DNA from: an uncultured Eubacteriales bacterium | GTDB taxonomy: Bacteria > Bacillota > Clostridia > Lachnospirales > Lachnospiraceae | Reading direction: 5' to 3' | Length of the DNA stretch: 12,565 nucleotides | Assembly (NCBI GenBank): GCA_900321915.1 | Contig: ONXW01000288.1 | Coordinates: 1-12,565, forward strand | In this document: positions 7,242 through 12,565 of the stretch, piece by piece | How positions within the stretch are numbered: the stretch's first letter is position 1 | Layout: each line of letters starts with the position of its first letter | Notes under the pieces: model-generated | What the model saw: the letters and a program-made list of their open reading frames with translations, nothing else | Databases searched by the model: none | Told to the model about the DNA's origin: nothing | Program-made: the position numbers and the translations under genes

Positions 7242-7308
7242 TGGTCTGTCCTCCTTTACTACATTTTCTTATCTGAATGAATAATGAATGTTGCAAAATC
7301 AATGATGC

Positions 7309-7322
7309 CTATGACTTCATAG
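7309..7322. promoter_or_regulatory. Dyad at the predicted start site of the DUF6465 gene
   Basis: CTATGA-CT-TCATAG is a perfect 6-2-6 inverted repeat that begins 1 nt downstream of the -10 box and covers the predicted transcription start. That position suits a repressor operator or a small 5' hairpin. No known operator consensus is recognised. Confidence 0.4.
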
Positions 7323-7323
7323 C

Positions 7324-7352
7324 ATTATAAAACCTTGTTTAACTTTTGTCAA
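7324..7352 (-). promoter_or_regulatory. Perfect consensus sigma-A promoter of the DUF6465 gene
   Basis: On the minus strand TTGACA (7347-7352), a 17-nt spacer and TATAAT (7324-7329) match the housekeeping consensus at all twelve positions. The TGA stop of the metalloregulator gene (7349-7351) is embedded in the -35 box. The leader is roughly 75 nt and AT-rich. Confidence 0.92.
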
Positions 7353-7738
7353 TCAATTTTCAGATCTCTGTCCTTCACCCTGCGGTAAGCTTCCTTCAGG
7401 GCATCAAATGTTTCCGGGCTGATCACATGTTCGATCCGGCATGCGTCGTCCGCCGCTATCTTCTCGGGAACGCCCATGGCTGTAAGGAGTCCCGAGATGG
7501 TTGTGTGCCTCTCGTAGATGTTTTTGGCAATCCTGGCTCCCGGCTCCAGCAGGGTAATATGGCCTTCCGATGACATGGAAATATATCCGTTCTCCCTCAG
7601 GTTTTTCATGGCTACACTGACGCTGGGCTTGGAAAACCCCAGGTCATTCGCCACATCTATGGAACGGACATAGGGTTTGCTCATACCGAGCACCAGGATG
7701 GATTCCAGATAGTCTTCCGCTGACTGCTGAATCTTCAA
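7349..7738 (-). CDS. DtxR/MntR-family metal-dependent transcriptional repressor
   Basis: Predicted 129-aa cytosolic repressor that binds DNA when loaded with Mn2+ or Fe2+. A winged helix-turn-helix covers about residues 1-65 (recognition region FSKPSVSVAMKNL, 35-47), followed by the dimerisation/metal domain; there is no SH3-like third domain. Aligned to B. subtilis MntR the ligands are Asp9, Glu12, His78, Cys100, Glu103 and His104. Cys100 replaces MntR Glu99 and matches DtxR Cys102. The start chosen is TTG at 7738, because GGAGGTG (7743-7749) lies just ahead of it and the protein then begins MKIQQSAEDYLES, as usual for clostridial homologues. An in-frame ATG at 7753 would add five residues but places that ribosome site inside the gene and has none of its own. 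The regulated genes are not evident; no metal transporter is in the window. Confidence 0.9.
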   Translation of the reverse strand: MKIQQSAEDYLESILVLGMSKPYVRSIDVANDLGFSKPSVSVAMKNLRENGYISMSSEGHITLLEPGARIAKNIYERHTTISGLLTAMGVPEKIAADDACRIEHVISPETFDALKEAYRRVKDRDLKID

Positions 7739-7742
7739 AATA

Positions 7743-7749
7743 CACCTCC
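7743..7749 (-). promoter_or_regulatory. Ribosome binding site favouring the TTG start of the metalloregulator
   Basis: GGAGGTG on the minus strand, with its GGAGG core 6 nt from the TTG at 7738. The competing ATG at 7753 has only AT-rich sequence ahead of it, so this site decides the start. Confidence 0.7.
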
Positions 7750-7767
7750 GCATTTATATGTAAAACT

Positions 7768-7810
7768 CTGAATAAACTAACACCGCGCATAAGTCCAGTC
7801 TTTTATTCAG
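7768..7810. repeat. 9-bp inverted repeat upstream of the metalloregulator
   Basis: CTGAATAAA (7768-7776) and its complement TTTATTCAG (7802-7810) are separated by 25 nt. The arms flank or overlap the proposed promoter elements, with one arm on the -10 and one just upstream of the -35. They could be two half-operators for autoregulation. A weak, AT-rich hairpin ending the penicillin-binding protein transcript is the alternative; no good U-tract follows. Confidence 0.45.
7769..7797 (-). promoter_or_regulatory. Possible promoter of the metalloregulator gene
   Basis: Minus-strand TGGACT (7792-7797), a 17-nt spacer and TATTCA (7769-7774) each match consensus at four of six positions. A start about 7 nt downstream would leave a leader that still contains the GGAGGTG ribosome site and the TTG start. 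No strong terminator separates this gene from the penicillin-binding protein, so read-through is also possible. Confidence 0.4.
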
Positions 7811-7837
7811 TTTTCTTGCCGAATCAGGCCTGTATGT

Positions 7838-10321
7838 TTACTGCGGCGCCTCCACGACGGCAGGCGCTGCCGGCTCCTGCACCGGGACTGCCGCCGGCCC
7901 TACAGCCGCCGGGCCCGAGTAATTCTGTCCCGTCTCCGCCCCCGGTCCCGCAGGCCCGACCGGACCCGGATCGATATTCGTGGGCTGCTGTACCGCTTCC
8001 GGTACCACAAACACCGGCACTTGCGGTGTGGGATCATAATCGTAATTGATTTTTCCGGGATAGCCGCGGCGGCGGATATCCTCCATTCGGAGCTTGACCG
8101 AGGGACTGATGATACTGTTCAGCAGGCCCGTGATCTCCGAAGAACCGCCGTTGACGGACCCGTCCAGGATCTTCATGATATGGTCCGCCGCCTCATGATC
8201 TGACCGGAAATCCTTCACCGTGTAATTGTCGGCGATCTCCCTGTCCTCCGGGTACCCGGCAAGATAGGTCCCGTTTCCGTAACCCCTGTCCTGCACTGCC
8301 TCCGGGAATTTTACGTCTTCCCGGTCTTCCGTCAGGGCCAGCATGGCCTTTTTCCAGATCTGTGCCGGGTAGGTGCCTCCGTAGAGGCTGGACAGGCGCT
8401 TCGGCTGGTCGTATCCGACCCAGACCGTAACGGTGTAGTAGGGGGTGATCCCGCAGAACCAGCCGTCCTTACTTCCGTTGGTCGTACCGGTCTTTCCGGC
8501 CGCCTGCACGCGGTTGTTCCATCCCATGGATGCCGCCGTACCCCTTGTGACGACGCCTTTCATGATGTCCACCATCATGTCGGCGCTTGTCTGCTGGTAA
8601 ACCTGGAGAGCCGGGTACTCTTCAAAGATATCCACACCTTCATTGTTGACCATCTTCACGATGCAGGTGGGCTCCCGGTAAGTGCCGCTGTTCGCCAGGG
8701 CCGAGTAGGCGCCCGCCATCTCCTCCGTGGTCACACCGTAGGTAAATCCGCCGAGGGCCGTGGCGGGAACGTAATCCCGGGGAACAATGTTGTCAAAACG
8801 CATCTGGGTCAGGTATGCCAGTCCCAGCTGCGGCGTCAGGTTGTCATAGATCGACCAGGCGACGCCGTTCCGGCTGCGCTCCACCGCTGACCGGAGGGGC
8901 ATGGTGCCGCCCCCGAGGTTCCTGGCATTGACGCCAGGCTCTTTCGCAGCGTCCACGTCGATGTCGCACACGGTTGTATTGCTCTTCCAGCCGTTTTCCA
9001 GTGCCGGGGTATAGACAACCACCGGCTTGATGGAGCTTCCCGGCTGACGGAAGCTCTGGAAGGCGCGGTTCAGGGTGTAGGTGGTAATCTCCTGGGTCCT
9101 TCCTCCGACGATTGCCACAACCTTGTGGGTATCATTGTCCAGGGCCGTCGCGGCGCCCTGCAGGGCATAAATGCCGCTGTCCGCCAGCTTTGAATCGAAG
9201 GACAGCCCCGAATCAATGGCATCCTGCAGCGCTGCCTGCTTCAGCGGATCCAGGGAAGTGTAAAGCATGTAACCGCCGGTGTAGAGCGCGTTTCTCTCCT
9301 GCTCGTAGACCTCGTTGTAATGGCGGTCGTACTCTTTGTACTCATCCTCATCCCGGAAGCCGTACCTGAATTCAAATCCGTCCCGGCGCATCAGGAAGCG
9401 TATAGCGCAGTCAATGGCGTAGGTCGTCTCATAGTTGTGCATCGGCACCTTCTGCCGTTCCACCACCACTTCTTCCCTGACGGCATCTTTGTACTCCGAC
9501 TCCGTGATATAACCCATATCCTTCATATCGGAGAGAATCTTATTCCTGCGTTCCACCGCCCGCTCCGGGTACTTATAAGGATTATAGTAGGTGGGCCGGT
9601 TCGGGATGGCGCAGAGGTATGCCGTCTGGCTGAGGCTCAGCTGATCGGCGCTCTTGTTGAAATAGCCCTTGGCCGCTGCCTCCAGCCCGTAGTAATAATT
9701 GGCATAGTTGATATCATTCACGTAGAATTCCATCAGCTGCTCTTTGCTGTACTTCTCCGTCAGGTCCAGGGCGATCAGCATCTCCTTGAGCTTTCTCTCC
9801 ATGGAGACTTCCCTGGTCAGGAACCGGTTCCTTGCCAGCTGCTGGGTAATGGTGCTCGCACCGTGCATCTCACCGCCGTCCGAGCGCACATAGTCCACAA
9901 GGACGCGCAGGATTCCGCGCACATCGATTCCCGGGTTCTCCCAGAAGGTCCTGTCCTCGATGGCCACGAAGGCGTTGACGGCATTCTTCGGGATCTGCTC
10001 ATAGGGCAGATAGCTGGAATCCTCGTCGCCCGTAAGCTTCGCGATAATCTCGCCGTTCGCATCGTAGATATAGCTTGCTTCCTGGAGACGGAAGGTGGCA
10101 AGAGTGCTCTCAGCGACGATGTTCTCCGTCTGCTTTCTGTAATCCTCATAGATCGGATACAGCTTCCAGTAGGCTGCCATGACGCCCGCGACAGCCGTGC
10201 CGATGCCGAGAAGCATCAGGGTCTTGATCATCGCCAGCAGCATGCTTATTATCGCGCTGAGAAACAGCAGGAACGGATTCCCTTTTTTCTTTTTATATTC
10301 ATGGTATTCCGCGTTTTTCAT
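7838..10321 (-). CDS. Class A penicillin-binding protein (bifunctional transglycosylase/transpeptidase)
   Basis: Bifunctional PBP1a-type enzyme that polymerises lipid II glycan chains and cross-links their peptides outside the membrane. The 827-aa protein has a Lys-rich cytosolic start, one membrane anchor (about residues 16-50), then a GT51 domain with catalytic Glu122 in AIEDRTFW and GASTITQQLARN (from 154). The transpeptidase domain has all three motifs: SSIK (active-site Ser429, Lys432), SRN (483-485) and KTGT (610-613). The last 60 or so residues are rich in Pro, Ala, Gly and Val and look disordered; there is no PASTA domain. It follows the 118-aa gene by 17 nt (AGAGGA before the ATG), so the two are probably co-transcribed. 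Both active sites look intact. Which cell-wall process it serves (division, elongation or repair) cannot be read from sequence. Confidence 0.96.
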   Translation of the reverse strand: MKNAEYHEYKKKKGNPFLLFLSAIISMLLAMIKTLMLLGIGTAVAGVMAAYWKLYPIYEDYRKQTENIVAESTLATFRLQEASYIYDANGEIIAKLTGDEDSSYLPYEQIPKNAVNAFVAIEDRTFWENPGIDVRGILRVLVDYVRSDGGEMHGASTITQQLARNRFLTREVSMERKLKEMLIALDLTEKYSKEQLMEFYVNDINYANYYYGLEAAAKGYFNKSADQLSLSQTAYLCAIPNRPTYYNPYKYPERAVERRNKILSDMKDMGYITESEYKDAVREEVVVERQKVPMHNYETTYAIDCAIRFLMRRDGFEFRYGFRDEDEYKEYDRHYNEVYEQERNALYTGGYMLYTSLDPLKQAALQDAIDSGLSFDSKLADSGIYALQGAATALDNDTHKVVAIVGGRTQEITTYTLNRAFQSFRQPGSSIKPVVVYTPALENGWKSNTTVCDIDVDAAKEPGVNARNLGGGTMPLRSAVERSRNGVAWSIYDNLTPQLGLAYLTQMRFDNIVPRDYVPATALGGFTYGVTTEEMAGAYSALANSGTYREPTCIVKMVNNEGVDIFEEYPALQVYQQTSADMMVDIMKGVVTRGTAASMGWNNRVQAAGKTGTTNGSKDGWFCGITPYYTVTVWVGYDQPKRLSSLYGGTYPAQIWKKAMLALTEDREDVKFPEAVQDRGYGNGTYLAGYPEDREIADNYTVKDFRSDHEAADHIMKILDGSVNGGSSEITGLLNSIISPSVKLRMEDIRRRGYPGKINYDYDPTPQVPVFVVPEAVQQPTNIDPGPVGPAGPGAETGQNYSGPAAVGPAAVPVQEPAAPAVVEAPQ

Positions 10322-10338
10322 TCCATCTGTCCTCTCTG

Positions 10339-10695
10339 TCAGCGTTTTCTTTCCTTTTCACGAAAAGCTTTCAGCACCAGTCCCGATGGATACTGATATG
10401 CGTAAACACAGTTTTTCATGATCTGTTTTTCTTCCTCGTCGCGGCAGACGCTCATAAGCATCTCTTCCTCCTCGCGGTCAAGGTAGGCCTCCCCGTTTCC
10501 CTCACGGTCGCGCAGTTTCTTGTAGATACGGAATTTCCTGCAGAAATCGCCGCCCCGGAACATAATGTTCTTCATGGGTTCCGGAACAATCTTCAGTTTG
10601 TACTTTTCAGACATCCTGGCCAGTATATTATGAACCTTGTCATTCTTCTCACGGGTCATATTGTCCGTGCCGGGATAACACAGCATGTATTCCAT
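10339..10695 (-). CDS. Hypothetical 118-aa basic protein upstream of the PBP gene
   Basis: I do not recognise this family. The protein is short, charged and soluble, with no signal peptide or membrane segment. It begins MEYMLCYPGTDNMTREKNDK. The first half contains a KLKIVPEPMKNIMFRGGDFC segment, the middle an acidic helix (LDREEEEMLMSVCRDEEEK), and the tail is basic (FREKERKR). Four cysteines (6, 52, 84, 96) are spread out and do not form an obvious metal site. GGAGG lies 10 nt before the ATG, and an extended -10 box (TGGTATTAT) lies further upstream. The gene ends 17 nt before the penicillin-binding protein, so it leads that operon and could act with it, but this is only context. A genuine gene is likely because the frame has a ribosome site and promoter and fits the operon spacing. 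Confidence 0.75.
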   Translation of the reverse strand: MEYMLCYPGTDNMTREKNDKVHNILARMSEKYKLKIVPEPMKNIMFRGGDFCRKFRIYKKLRDREGNGEAYLDREEEEMLMSVCRDEEEKQIMKNCVYAYQYPSGLVLKAFREKERKR

Positions 10696-10751
10696 TCGCA
10701 GAATTCCTCCAGCATCGGGAGATTCGTCCCCCCAACAGATTTACTATGGTG

Positions 10752-10760
10752 ATAATACCA
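10752..10760 (-). promoter_or_regulatory. Extended -10 promoter of the 118-aa/PBP operon
   Basis: Minus-strand TGGTATTAT has a TATTAT -10 box (10752-10757) with the TG extension (TGn). The -35 position at 17-nt spacing (10775-10780) reads TGGCAA, only three of six. The leader to the ATG at 10695 is about 50 nt. It is back to back with the protease promoter, the two -35 regions being only 4 bp apart. Confidence 0.55.
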
Positions 10761-10784
10761 CATATTCCCGTATTTTGCCACAAC

Positions 10785-10813
10785 TTGACAATTTTGAAAA
10801 GTGAACCTACACT
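10785..10813 (+). promoter_or_regulatory. Sigma-A promoter of the PrsW-type protease gene
   Basis: A perfect TTGACA (10785-10790), a 17-nt spacer and TACACT (10808-10813, four of six) form a good promoter about 70 nt ahead of the ATG at 10884. The inverted repeat AAGTG-N6-CACTT (10799-10814) overlaps the -10 box and could be an operator. Confidence 0.7.
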
Positions 10814-10883
10814 TAATTTATTCTGAACATGCGTTTAACTGCCGCAAGGCATTTTCTCCCGATATGCGAAAGGAGTTTTTTCC

Positions 10884-11618
10884 ATGTTTTTTCTTCTCCC
10901 GTTTACACCGGTGATCACCTATGTTGCCATCTATGTCGGCGCTGCCGTCCTGCCGGCGGTCTTCCTGATGCGGTATATTTACAACCAGGATAAAATCGAA
11001 AAGGAACCGGGCTATCTCCTGAGAAAGCTTTTCATCGGAGGCATCTGGTCCGCGCTGGCCTCCATCATCCTGGAAACCTTCGGCACGATGGTCCTGAATA
11101 TGGGCATCCCGGATCCCGACAGCAACCTTTACAAGATTGTCCTCGCGTTTCTTGTCGTCGCCGCAGTCGAGGAGGGAACCAAATTCTTCTTCCTTCGCCG
11201 CCGCAGCTGGAACGATCCGAATTTTGATTTCTGTTTTGACGGCATTGTATACGCGGTATTTGTCTCCCTCGGCTTCGCCGCCTTTGAGAATATCTCCTAT
11301 GTAGCCTCGTACGGGCTGGGCGTCGCCCTCCCGCGGGCCCTGCTTTCTATCCCGGGCCATATGGGTTTCGCCGTCGTTATGGGCGTATTCTACGGCCAGG
11401 CCAGGCAGATGGCCAACCGGGGCCGGAACGGCGCGGCTGCCGTGCACTCCCGCGTCGGCTATCTCTTTGCTGTGTTCCTCCACGGTTTTTATGACGCCTG
11501 CGCCATGATTGAGAGCGAAACCTCCACCATAATGTTTATCGTATTCGTCATCGTCATGTACATCGTCATTTTCCGGCTGATCCGAAGAAAATCCCGGGAG
11601 GATGAGCCTACATACTGA
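10884..11618 (+). CDS. prsW: PrsW-family intramembrane metalloprotease
   Basis: The 244-aa multi-pass membrane protein carries every PrsW (M82) motif. These are EEGTK (Glu96, Glu97, Lys100), FAAFEN (131-136, Glu135 and Asn136), HMGFAVVMG (His159) and HGFYD (His200, Asp204). The glutamates and histidines are the expected zinc or catalytic residues. In B. subtilis PrsW makes the first cut in the anti-sigma factor RsiW, releasing SigW during envelope stress. No sigma or anti-sigma gene lies nearby here, so the substrate is unknown. About seven hydrophobic segments span the sequence, with a short charged C-terminus (RRKSREDE). AAAGGAG 8 nt ahead of the ATG fixes the start. It is the only plus-strand gene, with its own promoter and terminator. 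The family is certain; the name follows motifs, not proven orthology. Confidence 0.94.
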   Translation: MFFLLPFTPVITYVAIYVGAAVLPAVFLMRYIYNQDKIEKEPGYLLRKLFIGGIWSALASIILETFGTMVLNMGIPDPDSNLYKIVLAFLVVAAVEEGTKFFFLRRRSWNDPNFDFCFDGIVYAVFVSLGFAAFENISYVASYGLGVALPRALLSIPGHMGFAVVMGVFYGQARQMANRGRNGAAAVHSRVGYLFAVFLHGFYDACAMIESETSTIMFIVFVIVMYIVIFRLIRRKSREDEPTY

Positions 11619-11640
11619 TGCGGCATCCATGAGACACCGA

Positions 11641-11694
11641 AGGGGCTGACAGCCCGGAAAACTGGTTTCCGGGGCGTCGGCCCCTCTTTTATTT
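11641..11694 (+). terminator. Large intrinsic terminator between convergent genes
   Basis: A 20-nt arm (11641-11660) pairs with 11666-11685 across a 5-nt loop, matching at 17 positions plus one G-U pair, with a 2-nt internal loop. It is followed by CTTTTATTT. It ends the protease transcript. The U-tract contains the stop codon of the convergent gene (11689-11691). On the minus strand the hairpin is followed by only two U residues, so termination there is probably weaker. Confidence 0.92.
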
Positions 11695-12565
11695 ACCGTT
11701 CTGATAACCGGCCGGGATCTCCCCGGAGATAATCTTCTCCTTAAGTTCTTCCGCCTTTTCCGGAATATCCTGCGGGAACCTGTCTCCCAGGGCTTTTCTC
11801 ATAACTGAGAAATCTGTCAGGGAAATGCCGCCGTCCGAAAGGCCGGTCCGCAGTTTTGTACCGCCCTCGAAGGTTCCGTCCGCAGCGGACCTGATGACAA
11901 GATAACACGCGCTGTCATAGTGCTTTACCACGGAGGTAAGGACGGACCCGGGCTGTACGCTGTCCTGGTCCGTGCCGGATCCGACAGCGTATCTTCCGGC
12001 TTCCTTCGCCGCCTCGAGAATGCCCGTACCATCCGTAAAAGCAGCGTTCATGACGATATCCGCGCCCCCGTCATACTGTGCGAGGGCCAGCTCCTTCCCC
12101 ATTGCGGGATCCTCCGGAACATCCGCGAAGGACTGCAGGATACGGATATCCGGGTCAATATACTTCGCCCCCTGCTCATAGCAGCTGTATAACCCGCGAA
12201 GCTCCGGGCTGTCGGTGCCGCTGACCCATCCGATGGTGTTTTCTTCATTGATGCCGTCGATGCCGGTCTTTTGTGTAAACATCGCCGCGGCCGCGCCGGC
12301 CAGGAAAAAGCCTTCATCCTGCGCGAAACTCACGGACATGGCATTCGGAAGGTCAACCGTGCCGTCAATCACGGCAAACCTTGTATCCGGATACTCCGGA
12401 GCGTACTCCGCGATATATCCGGCGATCTGCGGGGATACGCCGATGACGAGGTCGTATCCGCTGTCACAGGCTGCGAGAACATTTGCCTTCCACTCGTCAG
12501 CGGTCCTGCCTTCCAGGGAATCCAGTTCAATGCCGAAATCCCGGGCGGCCTTCTGCGCACCCATA
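11689..12565 (-). CDS. BMP/PnrA-family ABC transporter substrate-binding protein (5'-truncated)
   Basis: C-terminal part (291 residues visible) of a basic-membrane-protein family binding lipoprotein. Such proteins usually deliver purine nucleosides to an ABC importer (PnrA, BmpA/BmpD type). Family features include DLVIGVSPQIAGYIAEYAPEYPDTRFAVID (about 39-68 of the visible part), the ELRGLYSCYEQGAKYIDPDI stretch, ADIVMNAAFTDGTGILEAA and the late AVGSGTDQDSVQPGSVLTSVVKH segment containing a ligand-pocket-like GTDQD. The visible first Met lies at the window edge and is almost certainly internal, because the lipoprotein signal and the first strand of the fold are missing; the gene continues to the right. 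Permease and ATPase genes are not seen. The ligand could be a nucleoside or another small molecule. Its stop lies within the U-tract of the convergent terminator. Confidence 0.9.
   Translation of the reverse strand, partial: MGAQKAARDFGIELDSLEGRTADEWKANVLAACDSGYDLVIGVSPQIAGYIAEYAPEYPDTRFAVIDGTVDLPNAMSVSFAQDEGFFLAGAAAAMFTQKTGIDGINEENTIGWVSGTDSPELRGLYSCYEQGAKYIDPDIRILQSFADVPEDPAMGKELALAQYDGGADIVMNAAFTDGTGILEAAKEAGRYAVGSGTDQDSVQPGSVLTSVVKHYDSACYLVIRSAADGTFEGGTKLRTGLSDGGISLTDFSVMRKALGDRFPQDIPEKAEELKEKIISGEIPAGYQNGK

Noticed and set aside
7349..7753. ATG at 7753 as the metalloregulator start
   Set aside because: There is no ribosome site upstream, whereas a good one precedes the TTG at 7738 and family members begin there.
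10818..11630. 270-codon minus-strand frame opposite the protease gene
   Set aside because: The plus-strand frame carries all PrsW motifs, a ribosome site, a promoter and a terminator. The opposite frame is hydrophilic, matches nothing I know and would run through the divergent promoters.
11689..12564. Complete BMP gene starting at the Met at 12564
   Set aside because: That Met is at the window edge, without room for a ribosome site, and the lipoprotein signal and first strand of the fold are missing, so the gene is truncated by the window.
1..12565. Mobile element, prophage, defence or other novel multi-gene island
   Set aside because: No transposase, integrase, phage structural gene, attachment-site pair or defence nuclease is seen. 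The HerA-like ATPase is of the DUF853 type and lacks a NurA or Sir2 partner that would suggest a defence system.

Overview
The window is a compact stretch of chromosome from a low-redundancy, fairly GC-rich Firmicute, most likely a member of the Lachnospiraceae or a close clostridial relative. This is inferred from four things. Strong AGGAGG-type ribosome binding sites and TTGACA/TATAAT promoters are present. A DUF6465-type lysine-rich protein is present, a family known mainly from this group. The PurD and DtxR-like proteins carry clostridial-style variants. A PrsW-type protease is also encoded. The genus cannot be named from the sequence alone. No RNA gene, insertion sequence, phage gene or CRISPR array is visible.

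All genes but one lie on the minus strand, so the window is best read right to left. At the right edge is a truncated BMP/PnrA-type ABC-transporter binding protein. It meets a plus-strand PrsW-type intramembrane protease tail to tail across a large hairpin terminator. Back-to-back promoters at about 10.75-10.81 kb separate the protease from a small unknown gene (118 aa), which sits 17 nt ahead of a class A penicillin-binding protein. Next come a short DtxR/MntR-type metal-dependent repressor, for which a TTG start fits best, and the lysine-rich DUF6465 protein, which has a perfect consensus promoter and its own terminator. A two-gene unit follows, made of a HerA-like DUF853 ATPase and an RsmB/NOP-type (RsmF-like) rRNA cytosine-5 methyltransferase. 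The left 3.6 kb is a tight purE-purM-purN-purD operon driven by a good sigma-A promoter.

The four pur genes cover steps of de novo IMP synthesis: PurD (PRA to GAR), PurN (GAR to FGAR), PurM (FGAM to AIR) and PurE (conversion of the AIR carboxylate). purF, purL, purC, purB and purH are not in the window and must be elsewhere. The remaining genes are housekeeping or envelope functions: peptidoglycan synthesis, metal sensing, rRNA modification and membrane proteolysis.

The DNA is packed tightly. Two strong promoters have their -35 box overlapping the TGA stop of the preceding gene. One terminator U-tract contains the stop codon of the convergent gene. One start codon overlaps the preceding stop codon. 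I see no clearly new multi-gene system. The most interesting leads are the DUF6465 gene with its very strong promoter and a dyad at its start site, the mixed MntR/DtxR ligand set and possible operator of the metalloregulator, and the uncharacterised 118-aa protein paired with the penicillin-binding protein.
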